Source: Bacteroidales bacterium (lineage in GTDB: Bacteria; Bacteroidota; Bacteroidia; Bacteroidales; UBA932). Taken from it: 44,645 nucleotides of DNA. A program made the position numbers and the translations under genes. The stretch spans positions 1-44,645 of the forward strand of contig JAFQFD010000039.1 of the NCBI GenBank assembly GCA_017415715.1, given 5' to 3'. Below, piece by piece: positions 1 through 7,837 of this stretch (position 1 is its first letter; each line of letters begins with the position of its first letter). Under the pieces are notes generated by a model that worked only from the letters and a program-made list of their open reading frames with translations, was not told where the DNA came from and did not search any database.

Positions 1-112
1 GAAGATATTGGGTCTTGTTGTAAAGATGTCTGGACCTATTTAACCTTGTTCTGAACTCAAGCTCTATCTCATCGTTCCATCCCTTGTTCCTATACCAATC
101 ATCGTTTGCCAT
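1..112 (-). CDS. Partial unknown protein, N-terminal end only
   Basis: Only the first 37 codons lie in the window; the gene runs off the left edge. The ATG complement is at 110-112 and the protein begins MANDDWYRNKGWND, followed by a charged stretch with EFRTRLNRSR. The WYRN...WN-E-I pattern followed by F-x-x-[KR]-L-x-R-[AS]-R is one I associate with soluble TPR-like hypothetical proteins of Bacteroidetes and Proteobacteria, but this is recalled resemblance, not a search. There is no signal peptide, so it should be cytoplasmic. Confidence 0.55.
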   Translation of the reverse strand, partial: MANDDWYRNKGWNDEIELEFRTRLNRSRHLYNKTQYL

Positions 113-186
113 ATCAAATGTTTTATCGTTTTACCGAAATTGATTTGTCTGTGTAAATATATACAAATTTATATTAGCAGTGTGCG

Positions 187-220
187 GGCGTTACATGGAA
201 CATTCAATTCATGTCACGCC
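187..220. repeat. REP-like palindrome, copy 1 (GGCGTGACAT family)
   Basis: The arms GGCGTTACATG and CATGTCACGCC flank a 12-base loop, with one mismatch in the stem. It is intergenic and lies 73 bases from copy 2. Two more copies lie near 19.3 kb. Confidence 0.7.
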
Positions 221-259
221 GCTCTTCTTTTTGCCCGTATTCTGCTTGATTCACCCACC

Positions 260-293
260 GGCGTGACATAATAGCCGCTTATTATGTCACGCC
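260..293. repeat. REP-like palindrome, copy 2 (GGCGTGACAT family)
   Basis: A perfect 14-base inverted repeat (GGCGTGACATAATA and its complement) around a 6-base loop. It sits between the stop of the 146-residue lipoprotein gene and the partial left-edge gene. It could act as a bidirectional transcript end, but it lacks a clear T-tract. Confidence 0.75.
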
Positions 294-322
294 ACTATGG
301 CAAAAGGAATGAAAATCCCAGC

Positions 323-763
323 TTAATGTTCTTGACGGTTGTTGCGCAGTTCGTCGACATGAGAAATGTGCTGCTTCTTGAGGTTAATCAGAAATTCTGA
401 AGATTGCAGTCTCAAGCCATCAGGGGTTTCCAGAGATTTGAATCGGTTGTCTGGAAAAGGTTCACTTAATGTGATGTATTCTCCTTCTTCAATGACTTTG
501 CCTTTGTATGTCGAGCCCTCTCCAACTTTGATAGGAATGCCAGTCGGAGATTGGAAGTCATATATAATGCATGTATAAGATGATGTCTTTTCAATTGTCA
601 GTTCAACTATCTTGTATACACTCAGTATCTGATCATCCCCATTTTCGGAAATTGCGTAGAGGAGTCCTTCCCAGTCTCCGACATATTTTTCCGAAACAGA
701 TGACGCCTTTTCACAAGAACACTGGAGGATGATTGTCATTAATAGCAACAGTAATCGTTTCAT
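323..763 (-). CDS. Small lipoprotein, duplicate copy A
   Basis: A 146-residue protein with a short hydrophobic signal ending in a lipobox-like CSCEKASS, so it is probably a lipoprotein. The mature part is rich in beta-type sequence (GDWEGLLYAISENGDD, then YKGKVIEEGEYITL) and has no motif I can tie to a function. A second copy at 6156-6596 differs at about 15 of 146 residues, roughly half of them in the signal peptide, so this is a recent duplication. A perfect TAnnTTTG box (TAACTTTG, 788-795) lies just upstream, so copy A may have its own promoter. The gene closes a run of minus-strand genes. Confidence 0.8.
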   Translation of the reverse strand: MKRLLLLLMTIILQCSCEKASSVSEKYVGDWEGLLYAISENGDDQILSVYKIVELTIEKTSSYTCIIYDFQSPTGIPIKVGEGSTYKGKVIEEGEYITLSEPFPDNRFKSLETPDGLRLQSSEFLINLKKQHISHVDELRNNRQEH

Positions 764-787
764 AGCTAAATCTCTGATTGGTCAGCT

Positions 788-795
788 CAAAGTTA
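788..795 (-). promoter_or_regulatory. Candidate -7 box for lipoprotein copy A
   Basis: TAACTTTG on the minus strand fits the Bacteroidetes TAnnTTTG -7 consensus and lies about 25 bases before the ATG at 763. No good TTG is seen 19-21 bases further upstream, so the call is weak. Confidence 0.35.
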
Positions 796-843
796 GATAA
801 TTATAAGTAAGGAGATGAAGTGTCCGGCAGAAAAATTACTGAA

Positions 844-2625
844 TTAATGGTGGACGGTCTGAAAAAGGGCACGTGGCATTCTTTCTGGAAGAGTCAGATT
901 CTTAAGGTTTATGCAATTAGAGAACATATTGGATGCAACTTTGTTTTTAGTAAGCAGATACTCAACGATGAAGTTGTTCCCGTCTTTTATAATTCTGAAA
1001 CCGTCTCCAAGATTCATTCTGTATTTAATTATTTCCTCCCACTGATCCTCTGTCATAAATGTGAAATCATATTCTCTCCGTTCAATTCTTAAAGGCATGC
1101 CATAGGACATAACCGGAATGTCACGCCAAAGCTTCACTTTGGATTCAGCTGCATTTACTTGCAGATAAGGGTTCTCCTTATCGTTTGTGAAAGTCGCCTG
1201 ACTGAGGTCGAGATTCTGGAGTGACCCTATCCATGACATGTAATCGCCATCATCTACGGCGCCTGCCATCCTTCGCAGGAGCTTTATGTCTGCCCCATTG
1301 AGGCGCCCCGTCACTTTCAGTGAATGGAGGGTTTCCATTTCCGAAATGGTAAGGACATCCTTCAGTCTGGTCTTCCTGTCCAGTTTTACAGATTTTTCGC
1401 TGCCTTTCGAATGATCCGGCACAACTTTGTACATGATTGAATGGAAAAGACCTCTCTTGTTTTCGTCCGAAGGGAACTTCAAAACCTTGAAGTAACCGTT
1501 ACCTATGCCGTTCCAGCCAAGATTAAAGTGAAGATAGTCATTTCTGACGCCGTCACATACAAATGCGTGACTGTCATTCATGACAAGGACTGGATTTCCG
1601 TGCCGTAGCTCACTTAAGGTCAGTTCAACAAGTCTATCCTGAGGTAAAGTCAGCAATCTGCACTGAGGACTGAATCCTAATGAGTCAACTAAAGCATCAC
1701 GGTAGCTTAGACTGTGGGAAGATGTTGTTGATGCACCATATATGGTTTCAGTGGAAGAACCGATGCGGGCCAGAAGCGAAGCTGGGTCTTCTGAGCCTGG
1801 TAAGCCATGATACTTCATGATCTGCCCTATGGCTACAGGGCCGCATCCTGCTGCTGCTCGTACTATGACACTGTCTGAAGCAACCATGGGGCATTCAGAA
1901 TTATATGGGGCCTTTTGTCCCCATTCAATGTTTTTGAGAAGAGGGGATATCTGATCGTCTGAATCGTACTTATTAAATCCATTAGACTTAATATGTCGCA
2001 ATTGATGTCTGTAGCAGTTCAGAAACTCAAGAAATTCAGGAATTGGGCTCTCAATGTCATGCTCAAATCCGTAAGCCAATATCGGCGTATCCAGATAAGA
2101 TGCATAGTCCTCATTGGCGATGACTGCAAAACAATGTGCTTTTCTGCTTGAAACAATAGTGAATTCAGGAGAATTATAAATAAAACGAACATCGCAGGTA
2201 TCAGATGCTATTCTATTGTCTAGTAGAAGCGAATTTACGACATCCGCAAGAAACCTGTTTTTATCATCCGGACATACGAATATATCCCTGCTTTGCGAAA
2301 GCACCTCTTTCCCTTTTACTACTGCCCGCATCGGTTGAAGATGCATGAGTCCGATGCTTGCGGCCTTCAGACGATAAATGAAAGTACAGCTTCCTTTTGC
2401 GATTTCATAGTCCATGTCAATGAAGTCGAAGCCTTCAAATGACGGTGTCATGTAGCGTTCAAGATACTTCAGAGCCAGACTATATCGTACAGTAAAAGTA
2501 TCTCCTATTGCAATACTGTCTGGAGCATCTGATGTAAAACTTTCATCAATATTCTGCGCACAAAGACTTCTCTGACATAAGCAGACGATTACAACGGCAA
2601 GTATTATTTTAAGAGATACGTTCAT
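844..2625 (-). CDS. Secreted C10 (streptopain-like) cysteine protease with BatD-like N-domain
   Basis: 593 residues with a signal peptide ending near LCAQ24. Residues about 25-118 resemble the BatD/oxygen-tolerance beta domain (DSIAIGDTFTVRYSL, SFEGFDF, YRLKAASIGLMHL). Residues about 150-215 look like the C10 propeptide. The protease domain follows, with Cys261 in AAAGCGPVAIGQIMKYHG, His353 in DSHAFVCDGV and the NLGWNGIGNGYFKV segment, so the catalytic dyad of peptidase family C10 is present. Residues from about 420 on resemble the region preceding BspA-type leucine-rich repeats (SLKVTGRLNGADI, LQNLDLS, FSNCINLKNLTLP), but the protein stops after one repeat-like unit, suggesting C-terminal loss. 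It probably acts outside the inner membrane on protein substrates. It follows the lipoprotein at 2648-3355 by 22 bases. Confidence 0.8.
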   Translation of the reverse strand: MNVSLKIILAVVIVCLCQRSLCAQNIDESFTSDAPDSIAIGDTFTVRYSLALKYLERYMTPSFEGFDFIDMDYEIAKGSCTFIYRLKAASIGLMHLQPMRAVVKGKEVLSQSRDIFVCPDDKNRFLADVVNSLLLDNRIASDTCDVRFIYNSPEFTIVSSRKAHCFAVIANEDYASYLDTPILAYGFEHDIESPIPEFLEFLNCYRHQLRHIKSNGFNKYDSDDQISPLLKNIEWGQKAPYNSECPMVASDSVIVRAAAGCGPVAIGQIMKYHGLPGSEDPASLLARIGSSTETIYGASTTSSHSLSYRDALVDSLGFSPQCRLLTLPQDRLVELTLSELRHGNPVLVMNDSHAFVCDGVRNDYLHFNLGWNGIGNGYFKVLKFPSDENKRGLFHSIMYKVVPDHSKGSEKSVKLDRKTRLKDVLTISEMETLHSLKVTGRLNGADIKLLRRMAGAVDDGDYMSWIGSLQNLDLSQATFTNDKENPYLQVNAAESKVKLWRDIPVMSYGMPLRIERREYDFTFMTEDQWEEIIKYRMNLGDGFRIIKDGNNFIVEYLLTKNKVASNMFSNCINLKNLTLPERMPRALFQTVHH

Positions 2626-2647
2626 GAATTAATTTTAAAAAACATCC

Positions 2648-3355
2648 TTACTCACACCATTCTTCCATCAGCTCCGCATGGGCTGCTTTGATGAGTCTGA
2701 CTGTTTTCGGTGAGCGACCTTCATACAACTCTACCAGTTTCAGATACTTATTATAATAGACTGTGTTTTCCGGTTCCGGATGACAAGTGGCAATGGCGCA
2801 CTTCAGGAAGTCCTTTACCAAGTCATCATCCTTATCCTTCAAGAAAGTTGAGATAAGGTCTGGATGGTCTTTCAGCATCGATTCGACATGTAAGTGTAAA
2901 TATGTGGCTGCATCAGCCTGCCAGTAAAAGCCATGCGTGAGTTTCAAAAGCATTTCAAGACATTCTGGTTCGAGTATCCTGTCATCACTGAAAAGAAAAG
3001 CTATGTGATCATATGCTTCGTGATACAATAGTGACATCTCATCACCGTCATATCCATATAGGTTTATGAATTCATCAAATGATTTTGGAAACGCCTCTAC
3101 AAAAAGAGCCCAGTCTTTTTCGGTATATTCCGGAAGGAAGAGTTCATTGATGTAAACGCTTTTAGGCCGGAACACATAGAATACTGAAGCCGTGTCCGGT
3201 ATCATTTCCGCAACTTTCACGGCTTCGTCATATTGATATGAAAATGCCAGAACATCATCGTTTAATGAATCATACACTGCCTTCCAATCCGTCTTCCTTT
3301 CCTTACATCCAAAGCAAAGGAGAAGGATTGTGCCTATTATAAGGAGCCTTTTCAT
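2648..3355 (-). CDS. Lipoprotein of unknown function
   Basis: 235 residues. The signal peptide MKRLLIIGTILLLCFGC ends in a lipobox (CFGC), so the mature protein should be lipid-anchored. The rest is largely helical and acidic, with many Leu/Glu/Asp segments and an HEAYDHIAFLF stretch that is not a complete HExxH. I recognise no family. It is packed between a small cytosolic-looking gene upstream (17-base gap) and the C10 protease downstream, so it is probably co-transcribed with both. Confidence 0.75.
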   Translation of the reverse strand: MKRLLIIGTILLLCFGCKERKTDWKAVYDSLNDDVLAFSYQYDEAVKVAEMIPDTASVFYVFRPKSVYINELFLPEYTEKDWALFVEAFPKSFDEFINLYGYDGDEMSLLYHEAYDHIAFLFSDDRILEPECLEMLLKLTHGFYWQADAATYLHLHVESMLKDHPDLISTFLKDKDDDLVKDFLKCAIATCHPEPENTVYYNKYLKLVELYEGRSPKTVRLIKAAHAELMEEWCE

Positions 3356-3372
3356 GTTGAATCAATCCGAAT

Positions 3373-3723
3373 TTAACAGAATCTATAATAATCTTCACCA
3401 ATCTTGAATCTTAATACTGCTCCATTCTCTTTGCACCAAGCCGTGCATTTATAAAGCAGGTCAGTTATCAGCACATGCGGTTTTTCTTCAAATGTAACGT
3501 CAAGGTATATGGTGGATTGCGGATACTCGCTTCGAAACTGTTCTGACCGTATATGCTTGAGATAACCTTCCATCTTGTCAAGAAGATCTGTCTGATTTTC
3601 CGGAGTTCCGTCAATGTATCCTGCCGTAACCAGAACAAGTACAGCGCAATCTTCTTCATGTATAGCATACATGAGATCTATCAGTGAGAGATCGCCGAAA
3701 TGCGTTGTTATTCTCTTTGTCAT
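3373..3723 (-). CDS. Small soluble protein, possibly DUF6572-like
   Basis: 116 residues, no signal peptide and no membrane segment, so it is predicted cytoplasmic, unlike most of its neighbours. The central part (LLDKMEGYLKHIRS, then YPQSTIYLDVTFE) resembles what I remember of DUF6572 proteins, which have L-x-x-K-x-x-x-Y-L-x-F-I followed by a beta strand, but the match is from memory. It has three cysteines in its C-terminal third (LLYKCTAWCKE and the terminal Cys). It may be a scavenging or immunity-type accessory protein; no function is assigned. Confidence 0.6.
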   Translation of the reverse strand: MTKRITTHFGDLSLIDLMYAIHEEDCAVLVLVTAGYIDGTPENQTDLLDKMEGYLKHIRSEQFRSEYPQSTIYLDVTFEEKPHVLITDLLYKCTAWCKENGAVLRFKIGEDYYRFC

Positions 3724-3755
3724 AAATGAAACTGAAATTTATTTACCTGTTAAAT

Positions 3756-4160
3756 TTATAGTATAATCAATTCACCATCAACAAAGCCGAGTGCGATACC
3801 CTGTTGACTGCTCAACATTGAAGCATGTTTCCCATTCTTCATATATGTCTCTAAATGAGATCTAACCGATGAGAGTACTTTTTTCCATGACTCCTTACTC
3901 TTCCATTTCAATGGATTGTTTCGAGTATCAAAGACTTCATAACAAGCCCAATCGCTGTCATCCTTGTCAAAACTGGAAGTTCCAACAAGTTCGACAGACC
4001 ACTGTCCATTGCCATCATCATAGAGATTGAAGCAAAATGCCACAACATCTTTTGGCAGTTCTGTATTCAATGAACAATCCACCCATTTTTCAAATTCCTT
4101 ATATGATAAGTCTGGGCTAGCGAAGAAATTAAATATTCCCATAATCAGAGTAAGAAACAT
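3756..4160 (-). CDS. Small unknown protein, immunity-like in character
   Basis: 134 residues from the first ATG, or 128 from an in-frame ATG at 4142 (MGIFNFFASPD), which I find equally plausible. The N-terminus is hydrophobic for only about ten residues and has no clean cleavage site. The core holds FCFNLYDDGNGQWSVELVG, DDSDWACYEVF and a C-terminal GIALGFVDGELIIL. This DW-x-C-x-E-V-F plus G-x-A-x-G-F-V-D-G-[DE]-L pattern occurs in small hypothetical proteins found singly near secreted toxins, but I see no toxin gene here. Function unknown. Confidence 0.6.
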   Translation of the reverse strand: MFLTLIMGIFNFFASPDLSYKEFEKWVDCSLNTELPKDVVAFCFNLYDDGNGQWSVELVGTSSFDKDDSDWACYEVFDTRNNPLKWKSKESWKKVLSSVRSHLETYMKNGKHASMLSSQQGIALGFVDGELIIL

Positions 4161-4190
4161 GTAAATTCGAATTTAGTTATCAGTTACGTC

Positions 4191-4211
4191 ATGCCCGGCT
4201 TGACCGGGCAT
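4191..4211. repeat. Short GC-rich palindrome
   Basis: ATGCCCGG and CCGGGCAT flank a 5-base loop in the 231-base intergenic stretch 4161-4391. It resembles widely scattered intergenic palindromes of the GTCATGCCCGG type. Confidence 0.6.
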
Positions 4212-4293
4212 CTATGGTTCATAAGGATCTGTCATCATAATATACTCAGAAGAGTCATTCCACTCGGGGTTGATCGTTTCAACCAATTGTCAG

Positions 4294-4354
4294 ATCCCCG
4301 ATCAGGTCGGGGATGACGGTAAATCCTGACCTCGTCGGGGATGACGGTAAATCC
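4294..4354. repeat. Palindrome plus 28-base-period direct repeat
   Basis: ATCCCCGA and TCGGGGAT form a palindrome at 4294-4314. A 21-base unit starting GTCGGGGATGACGG at 4306 recurs identically at 4334, giving a 28-base period. Nothing in the surrounding 4161-4391 looks coding. Confidence 0.65.
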
Positions 4355-4391
4355 CGATTTGTCGATCCAAAGGTAAAACTTATCTGATAAA

Positions 4392-5030
4392 TCAGAAATA
4401 CAGCTTGAAGCCGACCTGAGCGTTGGCTATGAAGTCAAAGCTGACTCCCATTCCAGACATGTCGACGCCTGAAGTTCCTTTAATGTCCAATTTTCCTTCT
4501 GTTGCGACACCCTGCAATGAACAGAGACTTACGGTCATCGCGAATTTTCTGGTAGGACGGAATTCCACTGCCAGTGGCTGAAGCTCTGCTCCCAGACCAT
4601 ACAGCTTCATGGACTGGGGGTTGCTGGCAGACTTTCCATTGTTGGTGATGCCGCATACAAAACCGGCGCTGAGGTTAGGAGTGTAATAGAAGTTCTCTGC
4701 CAGACGCACATAATATGCGATGCCAGGGGCGATGGTTATCGAGTGTCCGTAACTTGGAGTTTCGCTATCAGCCTGCAGGCCGTAGGCGAATGATGCGGAA
4801 ATGCGGAGGTTGTTTGCTACAAAATAGCTGTATTCAACTCCTGCCGTCAGATTATGACCGTTATTTGTTATGATTTTTTGTGGCGCTCCTATATATGCGG
4901 GGAACTTATAGCCTGTGACGCCTGTGTCATAACCAAGATGCAGACCAAGTGACTGTTCGCCTTTCTGCTGAGCAGTGGCAGTAAAACAAAGGGCAGCGAG
5001 TGCCACAATGGAGATTAAGATTCTTTTCAT
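4392..5030 (-). CDS. Outer-membrane beta-barrel protein
   Basis: 212 residues with a clear signal peptide (MKRILISIVALAALCFTATAQ). The mature part alternates polar and hydrophobic residues (LGLHLGYD, LTAGVEYSYFV, LRISASFAYGL, ITIAPGIAYYVRL, LSAGFVCGI) and ends in an aromatic residue (QVGFKLYF), which is typical of small eight-stranded barrels of the OmpX/OmpA type in Bacteroidetes. The substrate or role is unknown. It starts a fresh unit: upstream is a 210-base gap containing a TonB remnant, downstream is the repeat-bearing intergenic stretch. Confidence 0.75.
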   Translation of the reverse strand: MKRILISIVALAALCFTATAQQKGEQSLGLHLGYDTGVTGYKFPAYIGAPQKIITNNGHNLTAGVEYSYFVANNLRISASFAYGLQADSETPSYGHSITIAPGIAYYVRLAENFYYTPNLSAGFVCGITNNGKSASNPQSMKLYGLGAELQPLAVEFRPTRKFAMTVSLCSLQGVATEGKLDIKGTSGVDMSGMGVSFDFIANAQVGFKLYF

Positions 5031-5104
5031 AACTTGTGTGTGATAATATTTCTGAAATAAAGTTACTCTTTTAAAAGGGACTCAACTACTTAGCTAAGAG
5101 GTTC

Positions 5105-5239
5105 TTAATTGCTGAAATAGAATATTACCGGCATGGTATAACTTGCCTTAACAGGTCTACCTTCCTTCTTGCCAGGTTTCCATTTTGGAGATTTCATGAC
5201 GACTCTGACAGCTTCGGCGTCAAGCAACGGATGAACACT
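5105..5239 (-). pseudogene. TonB C-terminal domain remnant
   Basis: The minus strand encodes SVHPLLDAEAVRVVM followed by KSPKWKPGKKEGRPVKASYT and then MPVIFYFSN and a stop. This matches the end of a TonB C-terminal domain, where the usual form is V-x-P-x-L-D-x-E-A then P-x-W-x-P-G. Only about 45 residues remain; the fragment has no upstream TonB body or start. It begins directly against the stop of the gene at 5241-6143, in a different frame. It is a decayed fragment, or a frameshifted tail of that gene. Confidence 0.7.
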
Positions 5240-5240
5240 T

Positions 5241-6143
5241 TCATGGACATGTGGCATCTGCACCCTGATTTTCTGTCTTTATAAGATATTTGACAATCTC
5301 ACGATTTCCAATTATGTCGTGGTCGTTGCCGTACAGTTCAAGTGATATTTCTCTATAACATCTATCCTTAATTGCTCTTAGGGCGGTCTTGAAGTCCGTC
5401 TTCCATGCATCGTACACTTTGTAAAAAGCAACCAGGGTATCTTCACTCATCTGCCCTTTCATGTATGGGTAAATGTCACAGCTGCAAAGCGGAGTATAAT
5501 ATTTACCGGCAAAATCGATATTGAAAAACACCTCTCCATCTGCTATATTCTCCTTCTCTGCTGACATGATGTATGCATTGATTGCAGAAGGATCAAGATG
5601 AATATCTGGCATGAAGTGTTTTACAAGCTCACAAAACTTCATAACGGTAGAATCTACATCTTGAGTCTTATGCCAATGATATAGATATGAATTTCTCACG
5701 AACGCCTTGGCCCATTCTGCGGTGAGGTCCATATCTTCAATGATGATCTTGCCGTCTTTGCTGATAATCTTGATCCTGTTTGTGACTTTCCAGCCCATAT
5801 CCAAGGCAGTGTAGACATACCAGTCACCGTCAGCTTTCACATCCAGCATCATGGTCTTGCCGTCTGATCCAGGTTTGCTGTCCTGAAGACTGCTTCTGAA
5901 CAGCCATGTGGCATATGCCGGACCATCTGAGTCGTATGGATATGCATCCTGAAGATTCTGGAGAAGCTCAGGCGAACAATGCTTCTGCAGGAAGTCATAG
6001 TCTTCGTACAGTTTATCGTTGTACATCTTGGTGAGGAATGATTTGATTGTATCCTCAGATGTGGTTTGATTCTTAGTTTGTGCTTTCCCATACGAAATAG
6101 ACAGAAGAAGAATGCTGCAAATGATTAGAAAGAATCTTTTCAT
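5241..6143 (-). CDS. Secreted DUF3828-like protein
   Basis: 300 residues with a signal peptide (MKRFFLIICSILLLSISYGKAQ). Residues about 30-135 (IKSFLTKMYND, YDFLQKHCSPELLQNL, ATWLFRSSLQDS, DVKADGDWYVYTALDMGW) match my recollection of DUF3828-type periplasmic proteins of Bacteroides. A second related half may follow (VMKFCELVKHFM, FFNIDFAGKYYTPL). Function is unknown. The short end ENQGADATCP abuts, out of frame, a TonB C-terminal remnant, so the native C-terminus may have been altered. It lies 12 bases after lipoprotein copy B. Confidence 0.7.
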   Translation of the reverse strand: MKRFFLIICSILLLSISYGKAQTKNQTTSEDTIKSFLTKMYNDKLYEDYDFLQKHCSPELLQNLQDAYPYDSDGPAYATWLFRSSLQDSKPGSDGKTMMLDVKADGDWYVYTALDMGWKVTNRIKIISKDGKIIIEDMDLTAEWAKAFVRNSYLYHWHKTQDVDSTVMKFCELVKHFMPDIHLDPSAINAYIMSAEKENIADGEVFFNIDFAGKYYTPLCSCDIYPYMKGQMSEDTLVAFYKVYDAWKTDFKTALRAIKDRCYREISLELYGNDHDIIGNREIVKYLIKTENQGADATCP

Positions 6144-6155
6144 AGTTATAAGCTG

Positions 6156-6596
6156 TTAATGCTCTTGACCGTTGTTGCGCAGTTCGTCGACATGAGAAAT
6201 GTGCTGCTTCTTGAGGTTAATCAGAAATTCTGAAGATTCCAGTCTCAAGCCATCAGGGGTTTCCAGAGATTTGAATCGGTTGTCTGGAAAAGGTTCGCTT
6301 AATGTGATGTATTCTCCTTCTTCAATGACTTTGCCTTTGTATGTCGACCCTTCTCCCACTTTGATAGGAATGCCAGTCGGAGATTGGAAGGCATATATAA
6401 TGCATGTATAAGACGATGTCTTTTCAATCGTCAGTTCAATTATCTTCTGCGCACTCAGTATCTTATCATCCCCATTTTCGGAAATTGCGTAGAGGAGTCC
6501 TTCCCAGTCTCCTACAAATTTTTCCGAAACAGATGAAGCTTTCTCGCAAGAACAAAGTAGGGTGATTGCAATTAATATAAACAGTACTCGTTTCAT
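6156..6596 (-). CDS. Small lipoprotein, duplicate copy B
   Basis: 146 residues, nearly identical to the lipoprotein at 323-763 from the lipobox (CSCEKASS) onward. The signal peptides differ most (MKRVLFILIAITLLC here). The DNA of the two copies is also nearly identical across the mature part and up to the stop, but the flanking genes differ, so the duplicated unit is essentially one gene. Unlike copy A it follows another gene by only 19 bases (6597-6615), which suggests it is transcribed from upstream. Function unknown. Confidence 0.8.
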   Translation of the reverse strand: MKRVLFILIAITLLCSCEKASSVSEKFVGDWEGLLYAISENGDDKILSAQKIIELTIEKTSSYTCIIYAFQSPTGIPIKVGEGSTYKGKVIEEGEYITLSEPFPDNRFKSLETPDGLRLESSEFLINLKKQHISHVDELRNNGQEH

Positions 6597-6615
6597 ATCA
6601 ATGTGTATAGGGTTA

Positions 6616-7122
6616 TCAGAATGTGAATGCTATGCCGAATCCTGATTTTGCTGGTCCAAGGGTCAGTTCCATGACCTTTCCTGTTTCTTTGTTGTATGTT
6701 TCCGCTATACGCGCGTATGCTGCATTGCCTTTCCTGGACATTTCCATGGCTATGAAGGTCGGGATCAGACCGACCAAGGATATGCCGGCGTAAATCATAT
6801 ATGGCTTGGCTGTCAACTTATAACCATATATTGCGGAGCTGACAAGGTCTCCGACCGCCAGGCCCACTCCGGCTCCGATGAGCGTGCCGCCAATGTATCC
6901 GAGAGTGTTGGCTCCTCTGAGCTTCTTCCTTGCAGGAAGGTAAACGTTGTTGAATGTTTCTTCTCCGAGGATGTATCGCAGCTCTCCATCATTGAGAGGC
7001 ATGCCGTCCATGTAGAACGTCTCATCCAGAACATAGATCTCTCCGGCATTGCCGAAAGTCTGGGCTTCGGCGCTGATGGCGAATCCTGCCACAGCGACGA
7101 GAATCATAAGTAATCTTTTCAT
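6616..7122 (-). CDS. Small membrane protein of unknown function
   Basis: 168 residues with a signal peptide (MKRLLMILVAVAGFAISAEAQ). A glycine-rich hydrophobic segment (GYIGGTLIGAGVGLAVGDLV) and a second one (PYMIYAGISLVGLIPTFIAM) suggest one or two membrane spans. The end (AKSGFGIAFTF) is aromatic, as in outer-membrane proteins. This architecture is common among Bacteroides hypothetical proteins, and I know no function. It is 10 bases downstream of the lipoprotein at 7133-7807. Confidence 0.7.
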   Translation of the reverse strand: MKRLLMILVAVAGFAISAEAQTFGNAGEIYVLDETFYMDGMPLNDGELRYILGEETFNNVYLPARKKLRGANTLGYIGGTLIGAGVGLAVGDLVSSAIYGYKLTAKPYMIYAGISLVGLIPTFIAMEMSRKGNAAYARIAETYNKETGKVMELTLGPAKSGFGIAFTF

Positions 7123-7132
7123 GTCTATGTGT

Positions 7133-7807
7133 TTAGTTCTTGAATGGCTTGAACAGGCGTTTGATCTGTTTCTCTATATGCTTCGGCTTCAGAGGGTTGT
7201 AGTCGGCGCCGATGATATTGTTGTGCCATGCGACGCGGTTCTGCTCTGAGTCTATGATGAATACATGTATGTAAGACTTGTCCTTATATGGTACGGTATA
7301 GACGGTCCCCAAAGTGAGAATAGCCAGTCCTACTCCCTTCGCTATCTCTGCTGCATAGTTGCCTCCTGTGCGGGAAAAACCATAGCTGTACACAGCCATT
7401 CCGTATCGGTTGCCGCTCTTTTCTATGATGCTGTCGAGGCTTTCTGGCACCACGAAGCTCATGCTGTCATGTCCATATCCTGTGTTGAGGTACTGCGCGT
7501 AGAGATATTCAATGCCTTTCCTGATCTCTTCATCCTCTCCGGACGTATATGTGGAACTGATGTTCATGCCTGTGTCATATGTCATCAGAGTCTGAAGCAG
7601 CAGTTCCTGCGAGGCAAGACAGGCGGTATCGTTCGTTACAGAAATGTTTCCCTTTCCGATAGTCTCGATTTTAGAGACCGGCTCGAAAAGCATGACATTG
7701 CGCATTTCTTCCGTATCATATCCGGAAGCAAGATGACCTGCCGTTCCGCAGGAACTCAGGGAAGCTGCGGCTATGGCAGCGACGAGAATCAAGGTGAGTT
7801 TTTTCAT
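7133..7807 (-). CDS. Lipoprotein of unknown function
   Basis: 224 residues. The signal MKKLTLILVAAIAAASLSSC is a textbook lipobox (LSSC), followed by GTAGHLASGYD. The region SFVVPESLDSIIEKSGNRYG and a later hydrophobic stretch (GVGLAILTLGTVYTVPY) suggest a folded periplasmic domain with a buried segment. The C-terminus is strongly basic (LKPKHIEKQIKRLFKPFKN). No family recognised. It is first in a unit with the membrane protein, lipoprotein copy B and probably the DUF3828-like gene. Confidence 0.75.
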   Translation of the reverse strand: MKKLTLILVAAIAAASLSSCGTAGHLASGYDTEEMRNVMLFEPVSKIETIGKGNISVTNDTACLASQELLLQTLMTYDTGMNISSTYTSGEDEEIRKGIEYLYAQYLNTGYGHDSMSFVVPESLDSIIEKSGNRYGMAVYSYGFSRTGGNYAAEIAKGVGLAILTLGTVYTVPYKDKSYIHVFIIDSEQNRVAWHNNIIGADYNPLKPKHIEKQIKRLFKPFKN

Positions 7808-7837
7808 AATATAAAAGCGTGGTCTTAACTGTATCCG

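Noticed and set aside
4294-4354. CRISPR-like direct repeats
   Set aside because: Only two 21-base copies with a 7-base gap, no further repeats, no cas genes. It is an intergenic repeat cluster.
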